Below, piece by piece: positions 11,343-22,800 of a stretch of 64,000 nt of DNA. Each line of letters begins with the position of its first letter. Position 1 is the stretch's first letter. A program made the position numbers and the translations under genes. The notes under the pieces were generated by a model. That model made no database searches. It saw only the letters and a list, made by a program, of their open reading frames with translations, and was not told where the DNA came from. Origin of the DNA: Sordariomycetes sp. S80-01Y (Eukaryota > Ascomycota > Sordariomycetes); the NCBI GenBank assembly GCA_037042185.1, contig JAXQJY010000025.1:1488001-1552000 (forward strand). The letters are read 5' to 3'.

Positions 11343-12300
11343 ATGCCGCCCGCCGCGCAAACATGGATCGTCAGTAACCCCTCCCCCGCAATCGCGCCGC
11401 GCCGCGCCGCGCCCCGTCGTGAACTGGCTGACAGTCTCCAAGAACAAATTCAAGGTGCAGCTCAAACTGGCCATCGCCCGGCTGCGCATGACGCAACAGA
11501 AAGACGAACAGCTCGGCAAGACTCAGCGCCGTGCAATGGCCCAGCTCCTCGAAGCCGGCAAGATCGACTCCGCCACCATCCGTGTCGAGAACATCATCCG
11601 CAGCGACATCATCACCGAGCTACACGAGCTTCTGGAGCTCTACTGCGAGTTGCTGCTCGCGCGAGCAGGGCTGTTCGAAGGCGCGACGTGCGATCCCGGG
11701 CTCGAGGAGGCCGTCAAGAGCATAATCTACGCGGCGCCCAAGACGGAGATTAAGGAACTGGGCGTCGTGAGGAATCTTCTGGTCGAGAAGTTTGGAAAGG
11801 AGTTTGCGCTGGAGGCGGTGGAGAATAGTGATGGGAAGGTTAGCGAGAAGGTGGTGAAGAAGCTGAGTGTTGAGCCGCCGAGACCGGAGCTCGTTCAGGG
11901 GTATTTGGAGGAGATCGCTAAGGCCTACAACGTCGACTGGCCGAAGAGGAAGACACCGCCGCCACCAGAGTTTGAAGATGAGGACGAAGATGATAAGCCC
12001 TCCGGGGGAGAGAAGGAGAGGCTTCCGGAAGAGCCCCAAACCGCAGAGCAAAAGACGGGCGGGGAACAAAAGCCGGTGGGAACCCCAGCTAAGCTCAAGG
12101 GCCCGACTAACCCTCTGACTGTCACGCCACCGAGGATGACCACAGAGAATGTGCACCCAAAGGTCACCCATAACTCGGTGGAATTGAAGCCGAGCAAGAA
12201 GATGGAGGCCGCAGCCAACAAGAACAAGAAGGAACCTGACGGTTCAGTACCTAACTTGGGAGATTTAGAAGCAAGGTTTGCCGCGTTGAAGAAGAGGTAG
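11343..12300 (+). CDS. IST1: IST1, ESCRT-III-like regulator of Vps4
   Basis: The main exon (11435-12300) encodes the Ist1 domain: FKVQLKLAIARLRMTQQKDE, KTQRRAMAQLLEAGK and ELLELYCELLLARAGL match the helical ESCRT-III core. An acidic, Pro-rich disordered linker follows. The C-terminus, DLEARFAALKKR, fits the MIT-interacting motif consensus by which Ist1 binds Vps4, so the protein is inferred to act in endosomal multivesicular-body sorting. The start is uncertain: the model uses ATG 11343 with exon 1 to 11373 and a 61-nt intron to 11434 (298 residues in total). ATG 11363 with a donor at 11370 also keeps frame. The intron is an unusual run of GCGCC repeats. Confidence 0.9.
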
Positions 12301-12780
12301 GCAACGGACGAAGACTGTCAAGACATACGGCGGCGTTTGTGTTGAATTTAACAGCGATTTTACAGCAAGAACACAGTTCATGAAGCGAATATGATATTCC
12401 ATCAAGGACATTGCATCGTGATCGACCCTCATGAGTATTTCATTTTAGTGGATATTAGCTTCCATGAATGTTCAGCGTGATTTCAATGGCGATTTATCTG
12501 AAGTGGCAGGCGCTGACAGAAATGGGACCCGACTCGTATCTCAAGCTGCTAACCTCAGGGGGGCTGCCTGCACTTTCCTGCAAACACCCGCCGCACTGTC
12601 AAGCCTCACGCTCCTCACCTCCCTTTTCTATCTTTCCCAACCAAACTATCTTCCTGTCGTGCCTCTGAAGGTTTCAATTTCAAAGCTTCTGGTCCGATTT
12701 CCTAACGCTGCTCTTTGTTTGTCTATCCATCTATCGACTCCTGGCAAGCGCTCGCCCCGCGAAGCGACCTGAAAGTCATC
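12301..12780. other. Intergenic; no gene seen
   Basis: This is the 3' flank of IST1 and the promoter of the zinc-knuckle gene; the last 200 bases are pyrimidine-rich on the plus strand, as expected of a leader. No other structure was seen. Confidence 0.5.
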
Positions 12781-15195
12781 ATGTTCTGCGAGCGCTCTGT
12801 CCTGAGAATCTTCAGGGTAGAGCTAGGCATGAACCATCTATGTCCGGACCACGAGTTGGGCGCGCAGCTCAGAGCAGTCGGTGTGCTCACTCAGAAGAAC
12901 CTAACCAAGAAACTGAACGGTGTCAAGACCGTACTCAACCGTCACGAGAAGGCTGAAGTCTACACCATCTGGCTCCGTGAACAGCGACCATCTGACCCTC
13001 AAATCACGGTGACAACTCGGGAGTACTGTCGCTATCTGTCCGAGCTGAGGCTGGGCGTGGTGGATGTGCTCGGTATCTGGGATGCCTGTACTCGACGCAT
13101 TGTGGAGAGTCTCGATTCTACCGAAGTCCGCGAAAAGGCGAGGGTCTTGCACAATATTACTGAGATGAGCCACAGGATTGAGAACTGCTTCAATATTCAA
13201 GATCAGAATACGGGTATCGCCATCTCCAACAAGGAGAAGAAGAAGAAAAACACCAGGTTCCAGACCAAAGCAGAGCCGGCGCCGCCTAGAGTGAAATTGG
13301 AGTCTGAGAACAATTACGTCCCTCGGGTTGGTAGGATATCACTCTCTAAACAACAAGACTCGTTTCCAGCGTCTATTTTCAATCCCGGAGCCTATTTCGG
13401 AACGAGCTATGGGACTCTGAACGCCGGTGTTGACGCCACCAGATCCGCGCCCCAAGGCAGGGACAATGAAAACGCACGGCTCGCCCTGGACTCCCAACAT
13501 CCAAAAGTAACAGGAGCCAACGCTGAGTCTGCTTTAAAGATTCATCCGATATCGAGTTTCACCCCTCACCCAAATGCTTCGTCCATTTGCCATGCTCGCA
13601 CGCTGGATTCGAACCGTCTCAGCATCACCTCAGCACCTTCCCCGACCTCGATTGATCTCACCCGGGATCAAGATCACAGGCAGTCTCACAAGACTGATTA
13701 TCGGTCCCCAGGATCCCTATTGGTTGGGGACGACTCAGACGACGAGATGGGTAATCTTCCTGAAGGATATGTGTGCAAGCGTTGCAACAAGTCCGGTAAG
13801 TTCTTTGTCGATCGCCACTGAGTCTAGCACCTGACGCTCGTCGGAATAGGCCATCACATCAAAAATTGTCCCAAGCTTCATAACAGGAAGTATGACTCCA
13901 AACCAGACCCGGAGTACGAGTGTCATGCGTGTGGGCAAAAGGGAGACCATTTTATTACTAGCTGCGAGAAGAGGAAGCCTGATTATCATTTCCAGAAGAA
14001 AAGGGCCCAGCTCGTGTTGGACAAGACCCACGAAAATAAGCAAAAAGGTGATTCAGCACCATCTGCATCACGCCCATGGAACGAGAATGGTTTCGGGCCT
14101 TGCAGAAAGACACAGCCCGCGGAAGCTGCAGGGATTGCTCAAAGCGTTTCCAAACATTCGCGCAAAAGGTCCGCCGATGTTGAGTTCTTGAGCGAGAGAA
14201 GAAAGCGATCAAGACCTGCTATAATTGACAGCTACAGGCCACCGGAGAATGAGCCAACACCGTCACGACTGGTGCCAAAGGAGCTCAAGGGCCGGAAGCG
14301 CCTACCTGAGGAGGGCCGGCTTTCACCTTGGGGCATCGTTAGTGTGTCGCCGACCAAACAGTTCTTTGAGCTGACCGAAGAAACATAGGATCGCGACGAC
14401 GACACACAGATGAGCTTCTCTGCTTCCTTCGCTGAGCAAGTTGATTTGACAGCCTCGCCATCTCCCCCTCCTGCTCCTCTGGTTCCTGTCCACCGCAGTG
14501 ACCGAGCAAAGCAGATTGCGGACCTTGAGGCCGAAAGCTTTCTCTCGGATTTTGCCCGTGAGTTTGATCAAGAGCAACTGGAGGATAAGCCAGCAGCGCA
14601 TAGAGACGGCCCTGAGGCAATGCTGCCAGCAGACCTTGAGCGCCAGACTCCCGAATACCAAGTGCCTCTGCGCGCAAGGTCGAGTGGCACGACAGTCAAT
14701 GAGACACATGATAATCAGGGTCCATTCAAAGAAGATGCTATGGAGTTGCACTGGCCTCACAGCTTTCATGAATCGGAAAACCACGAAGATAGGTTCTTGG
14801 CTGGCGACAACGTTGACGAACCCAGCTCACCCATAACCCCGCGCACCCCGCCTGACATTGAGTTCTATATCACGGAGAAATCTTTGTACTCTTTCGACCT
14901 GAAGATGCTGCCGCTCTTCAATAACATACCTAATGTCTGGGTTCAGAAGGCTTCGAGGCGCACAGCGCTTGACATGTGGAGCCAGGTGGAAGCTGAGACC
15001 AACATCAATCAACAGCACTCAGTACCTTCCACGGGACCGATGCAGGTACAGCAGGACAACGGAGGGCAACCTCTGAGTAGCTCTCCCGAGTCAGGGACGG
15101 CCAATGAAGAATTACTGGCAGGGGGGCCGTCGCCTACATGGCCCACGGCACTGGAGAGCAGTGAATTGGCTTTGGACACCTTGGTTCGACGATAG
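12781..15195 (+). CDS. CCHC zinc-knuckle protein of unknown role
   Basis: Three exons, 12781-13795, 13850-14337 and 14410-15195, encode 762 residues. The N-terminal 150 residues are helical and unrecognised. Two zinc knuckles follow: C332-x2-C335-x4-H340-x4-C345 (CKRCNKSGHHIKNC) and C363-x2-C366-x5-H372-x4-C377. The GYVCKRCNKSGHHIKNCP context resembles the knuckle of Mpe1/RBBP6 proteins, but no DWNN or RING domain is visible, so I do not assign that name. The remainder is basic, then acidic and disordered. Intron 1 interrupts the first knuckle at codon 339. Intron 2 (72 nt) contains an in-frame stop. RNA or single-stranded DNA binding is the likely activity, inferred from the knuckles. Confidence 0.8.
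14338..14409 (+). other. 72-nt intron with an in-frame stop
   Basis: The intron starts GTTAGT, has GAGCTGACC as branch site and ends CACACAG. It is a multiple of three and in phase 0. If retained, translation stops at the TAG at 14386-14388 and the last 262 residues are lost. Confidence 0.65.
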
Positions 15196-15901
15196 GAAGT
15201 CAATAACGTGAGTGGCCTCCCTCTTGCGGTGAACCTAAGCTGATCTTTGGAGTCTGTGTGTGCGCGTTGCCGAATTTTCGAGCCCATGGAGATCGAGGTC
15301 CTGGCCGCGAAGAGTAGCCATTAGGGCTTCGTAAGTGCAGTTTGGGCTATTCGAAACCCCTATATTAAGGCGCGGGATCCTTGCACCGCAAACGAAGGCG
15401 AAACGAGCCGCTGGACTCTATAAAACATTCCCCGGACGCCGTTCCAACGTACGTTTTTGCTGTTCATTACCGTTGGCCCCTACCGCACTGCTTGTGCTGC
15501 GTGATCTCTGGCTGCGGGCTTCACCAATTTGAAACACCATTGAACCGATTCGAGCCATCAAGAGCGTCGCATCGGGATCACGCAGCATGGCGACATGTCG
15601 CGCGCTTGGGGAGCTAGTTGCATCTGTGTTTGGCTGGATGGCCAGGCTGCAGTTTTTCATCCACAATTTTGGTAGAGGTTTCGGGAAAGGGTAAAAGGTT
15701 GAAAATATCGGAAATTCGGTCGGTATCAAATACATAGGACATATCGTGGGCATCTTCGCCCGAGTCGAATGCGATCTTGATGGTTTGCCCAACGCTCCCA
15801 AACGCCCCAAACTCCGTCGTGCTATGCCAACAGCAAATATAACCCTGCATGCGCTCTGTAACTTTCCGCGCAGAGATATTATCGTCGATACCGAGTGTCC
15901 C
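15196..15901. other. Convergent 3' region; no gene seen
   Basis: It lies between the ends of the zinc-knuckle gene (+) and AP-2 sigma (-), so it should hold both 3' untranslated regions. The ORFs here are short, overlap one another on both strands and show no family signature. Confidence 0.5.
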
Positions 15902-16399
15902 TTATTCCAGCTTGTCCAGATGCTCCAACCGTGTCAAGACAACTTGCTTACTCGTCTCCTCGATCTCGCCCGCGAGGAAGACCTCGTCCAGAATGGCGTA
16001 GACCTTGTAGAAGTTAAATACCAGGTCCAGCTCGCACACGTTGCCGAAGAAGGCATCCAGCACCTCGACGAAGAAATGTATCGCCTCGAGGAAGGCGAGC
16101 TCGTTGTCGTTTGTGTCGACGCAGGCGCAGAAGAACAGGCCCGCGTAGCGCCGGTAGACGAGTTTGTTCTGCCGGAACTCGACGAAGTTGGACTGGTACT
16201 TCTGGTCGCGGGGCGCGACGAGGCGGTGGACCTCGCCCTTGAGCTTGATCTTCTGGTCGTCGCTGTAGGGAGCGTACCACTTGGCCAGGCGGGTTTTGCC
16301 TCTGCGACGGGTCTGTCAGCGCGCGCGCCCCAACGGAGACCTCGGCTTCTGGGGGGGTGGAACGTACTGGCGATTCTGTATTAGGATGAAGGAGAGCAT
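15902..16399 (-). CDS. APS2: AP-2 clathrin adaptor, sigma subunit
   Basis: Two exons on the minus strand, 16368-16399 and 15902-16301, encode 143 residues, exactly the family length. The protein starts [20 protein letters not shown], the sigma-2 N-terminus. It continues with the longin-fold stretches [39 protein letters not shown] and [20 protein letters not shown]. The 66-nt intron (donor GTACGT, acceptor GCAG) splits codon 11. Sigma-2 is part of the heterotetramer that selects dileucine cargo for clathrin-mediated endocytosis at the plasma membrane. It reads in the same direction as the DUF6604 gene upstream but is unrelated to it. Confidence 0.97.
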
Positions 16400-16739
16400 G
16401 ACGGCGGTCGGCGTGGGAGGCGCATTGGGAGATGGTGATGGTGGAGGGTGACGGGGTGCCGGCGTCCTGGAGTCGCAGCTAAATTCAGGGATTGATGTGG
16501 GGTCCACTTGCAGCGTGCGGGAGGGATCTCATTGGCGCATACGATAAAGGGGCATTGGAAAAGGGGCTCAGTCTCTCATTATGTTCGATGGCAAGGCAAC
16601 ATGGCAAAGTTGAAGTCAAGCTTGGCGTTGGCAGCTATGCTGACTCGTCTATTAGATTTACAATTATCTTACTACATCATGGTATTTTTGCACCCACACC
16701 CCCAAAGGCCCAGTGACCGGGACCCTCCTCAGCCCTGCA
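16400..16739. other. AP-2 sigma promoter; 3' flank of the DUF6604 gene
   Basis: These 340 bases hold the AP-2 sigma leader and the end of the upstream minus-strand transcript. No gene or repeat was seen. Confidence 0.5.
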
Positions 16740-19214
16740 TCACGCTCTGCCTCTCTGACTATCCATGAGAAAGCCGACGTTCACGAGCAGCTTCTCGCGC
16801 AGGGACTTGATACATATGTTGCCTCCGTTATTTGCAGACGGTAGAGCGGCCTTCATGACCTCTGCAGCACTTTCAAGGCATCGGCTATCGGGCCCACCGT
16901 CCACACCGTTGGCCCATTGCTTGATGATGAGTGCGGCGACTGTAGACACATCCGTCGCCTGCTGCGTGACATCACTCCCCTGGATTTTCTTCAAAATAGG
17001 GCCGCATTCGTTTCGTATCTCGCGAAGAAGACTCCACGTCCAGCGATGGAATAGGAACCAAGGGAATGCTATCTCCAGAGTCTCAGAGCAAAGGCCGATG
17101 GCAAGGCCGGCGATGAGATCGTCATAGTCGACAGGAGCTACGTCAATCATGAGGTCCGATACTTCGAGATGCTTTTCCTTCTTTTCGTGACTGAGCTCAA
17201 AGATGGCAAGCTTGAGCGAAAAATCGGTCCTTCCATTTGGGCTGTCTTCGTGGAGATGCCTAGAGAACGCGAGCATTTGTCCGATGCGCTCGGGCGCCCA
17301 TTCCAAGTCTTCACCCCTGAGATACTCTCTAGAATCCTCAGTTTTTGATCTTCTCTTCATCAGAAGCCTTTTATTGAACGAACTGGAATCATCTGTGTGG
17401 TTCGGGATCCCGAGAAGCGCCTTCAGGCAGCTCTCAGCTGTTGAAGGCCGTGCCTGTCCCTCGCCCCACAAGCTGTCCTCGCCGAGAATATTCATAGCGG
17501 TGCTCATATCTTCCCACTGATTTCCTACAAGGCCTGCCGTAAGCACGGCATTGTAGAGGTGGGCGGCGTAGCGGATTGACCCTGTGCGGGCTGCGGTGGC
17601 CAACCCTAGCTCATGTTGTGCGCTTCGAATGGTGTGGAGATACATGCCTGAGATGACAGGCGAGAGACGCATGATGCGATTTGTTTGCCCTGGAACTGGG
17701 GAAAATTCCTTTTTGGCAAATTCCTTGGCTCGGAATTGGTATACCGGGTCATGCGCCATCCACTGAACGTTGTTGAGAAGAATCTTTAGATCCTGGTCGA
17801 CGGGTTCTGTCTCTGAACTGTCACTTAGGAATTGAACTTGACGTATGACAGTATAAATCATCTCATCGACTTCATCCGCCCAATGATTGAAGATGCCATC
17901 CATGTCTCCTCCTATGATGTGGTGGATGTCGAGAAAGATCTGGGCGGCAAACACCAGGGACAGCGTAACTTCGTTGGTGTCCTTGACCTCTCGGAGACCT
18001 CGGATGAACTCGTCCTCGACCGGATACGCGCTATCGACGCCATTGATTAGTGTGGTGAGCTCTGTGAACATCTGATCGAGCAGGGTCTTGTCGGCTATAA
18101 CCTTGTCCACCGTGGATTTGGCGTCCCAGTCATCCGCAAGATTCTCGCAGCCCTCGCAATCCGTGAATGATGCAGTCAGGGCGTTTTGTTCGAAGCGAGG
18201 GATCAACTGATGCATAAAGTCAAAGGCCAGGTAGCACATATCATTCGACAGCTCATATGTCCAGGCATGATCGGGAGGATAGCCGGGTCGCAGGCACTTG
18301 TCTAGTGAGTAGTCAGTGCTTTCGGCGATGCGCCAGAAGACGTGGTTCACCAGACCAGCTACACCACCAGGATAGGCATCTAGAATAGGGTTGGCGTCTT
18401 CTGCGAGCCCACGAGCAAGAGAAACGGCTGTGTTGGTAGCTATTGCGGCTGCGGCATGGTCGGCGTTCCCGGCCTTTTGGTTTGTCCAAATCCAGCCAAC
18501 CCGAGATCTGATGCGGCGGAGATCCTCTAATAAGGCGAAGTACGCAAAGACAGCAGCCTCTCTACTGGTGGGTATTTCCAACACGTACTCGATGGTGTCT
18601 TCGGTTCGTTGGGTCGGTCTTTGAAGCACTGCATCGGCAGAGGACGGTGGAGGATACACAGTTCTCAGGAGCGCCTCACAGGCCCTTAGGTGTAGGCTTT
18701 GGTCTTGAAGGGAGTTCCCTTGTGGCAACACAGCTGACAGCGACTTTGGGTTGGGGGTATTCGGAAGATGAGCTCGAAGAGTGTGTTTGACAGCTTTGAG
18801 AATGATTACGAAAAGGTCTTGCTGCAAGTCGTTGAACTCGGGTTCGACCAACTTGTCAAAGCTGGCTCGCACACTGATGAGCCGGTCAATTGCGGCAACA
18901 AACGCGAGCGGGATGGATTTTCCAGGCTCTTTGACTGTAGCAATGTATTCAGCCAGACGAGGAAGCTCTCTGAGGGCGAGGACGAGCTTCTTATTCGGTC
19001 TCTCAAGAGGCGTACCCGAGCTGTCATTCCGAGTAGGCTCAGCCTTCTTCTTGGTCCTGCTCGTACTTGTCTTGAATTCGGAGCCAGTGTTCTGGCGGTA
19101 GAAGCCATGGAATCTGGCGGTTGACGCAAGCCATGCCGCTATCGAGCCGGCGTCCTGTTTGTACTGGCGCCAGATGCCCACGATCTGGGGCGACAGCATC
19201 TTGACGTTAGACAC
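16740..19214 (-). CDS. DUF6604-type fungal protein of unknown function
   Basis: This is one uninterrupted exon of 824 residues; a second ATG five codons in (MLSPQIVG) may be the true start. The N-terminus, LSPQIVGIWRQYKQDAGSIA then AAWLASTA, has the Tyr-Lys-x-Asp and Trp-Leu pattern that opens fungal DUF6604 proteins. A Lys/Arg-rich stretch near residue 55 (SRTKKKAEPTRND) follows, and the rest is a largely helical soluble protein with no transmembrane segments. I recognise no catalytic motif. Members of this family occur in many copies in some ascomycetes and have no established function. It is divergent from the membrane-protein gene at 19836, with 621 bp between start codons. Confidence 0.82.
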   Translation of the reverse strand: MSNVKMLSPQIVGIWRQYKQDAGSIAAWLASTARFHGFYRQNTGSEFKTSTSRTKKKAEPTRNDSSGTPLERPNKKLVLALRELPRLAEYIATVKEPGKSIPLAFVAAIDRLISVRASFDKLVEPEFNDLQQDLFVIILKAVKHTLRAHLPNTPNPKSLSAVLPQGNSLQDQSLHLRACEALLRTVYPPPSSADAVLQRPTQRTEDTIEYVLEIPTSREAAVFAYFALLEDLRRIRSRVGWIWTNQKAGNADHAAAAIATNTAVSLARGLAEDANPILDAYPGGVAGLVNHVFWRIAESTDYSLDKCLRPGYPPDHAWTYELSNDMCYLAFDFMHQLIPRFEQNALTASFTDCEGCENLADDWDAKSTVDKVIADKTLLDQMFTELTTLINGVDSAYPVEDEFIRGLREVKDTNEVTLSLVFAAQIFLDIHHIIGGDMDGIFNHWADEVDEMIYTVIRQVQFLSDSSETEPVDQDLKILLNNVQWMAHDPVYQFRAKEFAKKEFSPVPGQTNRIMRLSPVISGMYLHTIRSAQHELGLATAARTGSIRYAAHLYNAVLTAGLVGNQWEDMSTAMNILGEDSLWGEGQARPSTAESCLKALLGIPNHTDDSSSFNKRLLMKRRSKTEDSREYLRGEDLEWAPERIGQMLAFSRHLHEDSPNGRTDFSLKLAIFELSHEKKEKHLEVSDLMIDVAPVDYDDLIAGLAIGLCSETLEIAFPWFLFHRWTWSLLREIRNECGPILKKIQGSDVTQQATDVSTVAALIIKQWANGVDGGPDSRCLESAAEVMKAALPSANNGGNICIKSLREKLLVNVGFLMDSQRGRA

Positions 19215-19835
19215 TCAAAAGATCGATAGCGATCGAAGATGTGCAGTTTTAAAGTGAGAAACGCAGCTTCATGACGAGAGTGAGGTGTTTCGATCAATTG
19301 CGCCCCGGCCTTCACTCATCGAGGTTCTTTCCAGGGTCACTCGGCAGTGTGCAAGGCGCTGGAAACTCGCAGCCTCACCAGCGCAGGAGGCAACACACAT
19401 AGTGCTGCTGGCAGCAGTCGTCCACTGAGGAGTCGTACCGCATTGCAGCCCGGAAGTCCAGCAAACCGTGTCGACATTTCTGCGTGCATGGTGGCTTGCG
19501 TCCACTTCGTTGATGGTGTTGTTTTTTTAGGGGATCCGCAGCGTGGGGAAGCTCAAACAGGCGGCGCTAGGGACCTAGTGTGGCTTGTGTAACAGCTGCA
19601 GGTGACATCGCATGACCTCAACCTGCCGCAACACGCGCTGTCGATCTCGCGTATCTCGACTTTTCCCATCTCTATGCATATCACGACCAGCAGCCACACA
19701 CTATTCTCCCTCGACCTCGGACCCCGCATCGCCGCCAGCCTGAGTGGCGACGTCTATTTCCTTCATGTCTCTCTTGCGAGTCTTTGCCGGTGGCCTTGAT
19801 CGTGCTTCTGGCATGGGCCAACGCTTGTCGCGACA
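19215..19835. other. Divergent promoter region
   Basis: It lies between the starts of the DUF6604 gene (-) and the BRE4-like gene (+). No coding signal or repeat was seen. Close to 19836 the plus strand becomes rich in CTC and TCG, as in a leader. Confidence 0.5.
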
Positions 19836-22800
19836 ATGGCAGCCGCTTCCCCGTTCCGTCGGGTCGTGAGACTCATATGGGGAGACTGGCAGACGAACCA
19901 GCTGTGGCAGCGCATCTTCAAGTCGTCGCTCGCTTGCACGATTGCCCTCATCATTGCCGTGATACCACGAGTCGTCGCCGTTTTTGGTCTAAACACCTAC
20001 CTGGTCCCAATGACTACGGTCTTCGCCCATCCCGGGCAGAGGATGGCCAAGATGATTGAGTCCCTGGTCCTCATTCTAGTCGGAGCGTTGGTTGGGCTGG
20101 CTTGGTCGATTCTCGGTCTCTACTTGTCGACTTTGGTGGTGGACTACAACGTCCCGGCCGCATCCAGCATTAGAGCCATCTTCATGCTTGTCTCAACGCT
20201 TGCCCATGGCTTCATCCGTTCGACAACACCTCGCCTTTTCGTGGCTGTCTGGTTGCTCTTGGTGGCATCCGCGACTACGCTCATGGGAAGGGCTACCGAG
20301 GTATCGCTAGCTGTCTTCACCAGCATCTTCTATCCCATAGTTACCGGCACAGGCGTTGTTCTGTTCGTCAATCTCGCAATCTTTCCAGAGCTTTCCACCA
20401 GCTTTCTTGGTTCATCGACTATCGAGACCTTGTCGGAAACCATGGACACAGTATCGCAGGCAACGTATTGGTTCGTCACAGCGGGAGGTGATTCCGAGGC
20501 CGCGAGGAGAAAGCGAATGCAGGAGGAAGCCTCAAAGAAGGACCAAGGAAAAAAGACCACCTGGTGGAAGAGCTTCAAGTCCGATTTCCCCAACCCTTTT
20601 GAAATCACAGGCAGAAAGCCAAAGCCACCACCGGATCTCGACCTCACAACTTTGGTAGGCCTGGCTGACAAGAAGACGGCGTTGCGAGAGTCCTTACTCA
20701 GATGCAAGTCTGCCCAAGATGAGGTCAACTTCGAGTACTCGATCTCGCCTCTACCTCCTAAATCGCTCAAGCCCATTAGCAAGCATGGCATGTCGAGTTT
20801 GGTTCAGAACGTCATCACCCTGATAGGGGCTTGTGAGAATAAGTATGTGCTGCTGAGCACCGTTGTGGTTGAGGAGGCGCCATCACTTCAAAGGTCTGCA
20901 CCCATCGTGCAGCCGCCCGGGGGTGTCTTCGCCCCAGCTGCCCCTAACTTCCTGCAGAAAGTTCAAGAAGCCCTTAACGAGGATGATGAGGACCCTCAAA
21001 GCAGAATTGATGGGGTCAAACCACTTCGAGAGATCGAATCTGGAAGTGTCGACCTGCTGGAGTCAATTCTGGGAAGCTTGCGCGGTCCAGTGCAGGATTT
21101 CGAGGTGGCTTTTAATGAGGCTGCAACCCTTGCCATGTCTTGCATTGCATACTGCTTCGACGTGCCTAGGCTGCCTTCAGGGGTGCCGCGACCACACGGT
21201 ATAGAAGTCGAGGAAGTTGACTTGCGGATGGAGATCTTCACAGAAGCACTTTCTCGTTTTGACCAGCGATGTACTGAGGAGCTGAGAAGTGCAACAATGG
21301 TTGAAGGAAAGGGTATTGACCTCATGCCTCGAATGGAGATGTTTCTCGTGTCATCTTTTCTATTGGGTTTTCGTCAAGCTTCTTTGCATGTTCTGTCTAT
21401 GCTACGACACGCCCGTGAGCTCGTCGACCAGAGAAGGAAGCGACAGGACAGAGCAAGGCTCTGGCTCCCGCGATACGCCGATTTCCGACAATGGCTGAAC
21501 ACGGCCGGAGAATCCGATGCTATGGTTCTGCCTGAGAAGGCGAGGAAAGGTATCCGGACTGGGAAGTCAAGTAAGTCAGCGCCTGCCACCGACTCAGCCG
21601 ATAGCTCGACAAGTGAAGACCCTTTGCCTTGGGAAAAGGCGGACGAAGAGTCGGCGCCGACTCCTCCACAGGATAGAAATGAGCACGGAACCCCGAAAAA
21701 GGAACAGCGCAAGAGGCATGTGCTCGCAGAAGCAGGCTGGGTCATGAAGCTTAGGGGTATGGCCGCTGACGCCTTGGAGTGGGCTCAACATTCAGAGGAC
21801 CTTGTGTATGCTCTGAAGCTGGCAGTAGCGGTCTTCTGTGTGAGCTGGCCTTCCTTTGTCACTTCATGGAGGACCTGGTATGGTGACGTTCGTGGCATCT
21901 GGGCGCCCTTGCAGTTGGTCCTCGTCTTCGAGGTCTCTATCGGCACGTCCCTGTTCATCTTTTTCTTGCGCCTACTTGGTGTCATCTATGGTTGCGTCAT
22001 AGGTTATGCGTCGTACGAAATTGCCAGAGGCAATCGGATTGCGATGGTCGTGATTCTCGTGATTGGCATCGTACCATCAGTATACATACAGGTGGCCACG
22101 AAGTATGTTAAGGCAGGTATGATTGCAATCACCACCATGTGTGTTGTTGCACTAGGTATGACTACCCTTCCTCGGCCCTGACCAGAAGTGACAGCTGACA
22201 ATCAATGTTACAGCCGCTATGAACCAATCTGGAAGCGCATACGAGAATTTCTACAAGCGCCTTGTAGCCTTCCTCATCGGGTCTTCTGTCGCCATCGTCG
22301 TGGAGCTATTCATCTACCCCGTTCGTGCCAGGCATCGTCTGGTCGAGTCTCTGTCAGCGTCTGTCCGCCAAGTACAGAACATGCATTCAGCCATTTCAGT
22401 CGGCATCGATGGTCCTGAAAAGCCCAATTTCCGATCGCACAAACTCCATTCCCGGTTCCAGCGCGCCAGGGACAAGGCCCAAGCCTCGCTTGCAGCCGCA
22501 GAGACCTTTCTACCGTTTTGCTTGAACGAGCCGAGGCTAAAAGGCAGCTTCAAACCTTTGGAACCCATCTACGGCGAGATCATATATGTCCTGCATCAAA
22601 TCATTGACAGGATGGATACAGTTATTGATCTCCGGAAAGCATATGGGTCATCAGTTTTGGAAGATCTCAACGCCTACGTCTATGCTTACAGGCGCAATGT
22701 AGCGGCTGCCAACACTCTTATTCTCTTTTCGGTCCACGAGGCTCTGACTACTTGGCTACCGTTGCCACAGTTCATCCCCTCGACGAGGCTCGCGCAATTA

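Noticed and set aside
13605-13615. GGATTCGAACC, the reverse complement of a tRNA B box
   Set aside because: It lies inside the zinc-knuckle coding exon and no matching A box or cloverleaf can be built on the minus strand.
14410-15195. A separate gene beginning at ATG 14410
   Set aside because: It lies in the same frame as the upstream zinc-knuckle exon, joined by a good phase-0 intron, and has no promoter of its own.
15746-16384. 212-codon plus-strand ORF opposite AP-2 sigma
   Set aside because: It mirrors the AP-2 sigma exon, which matches its family over the full length.
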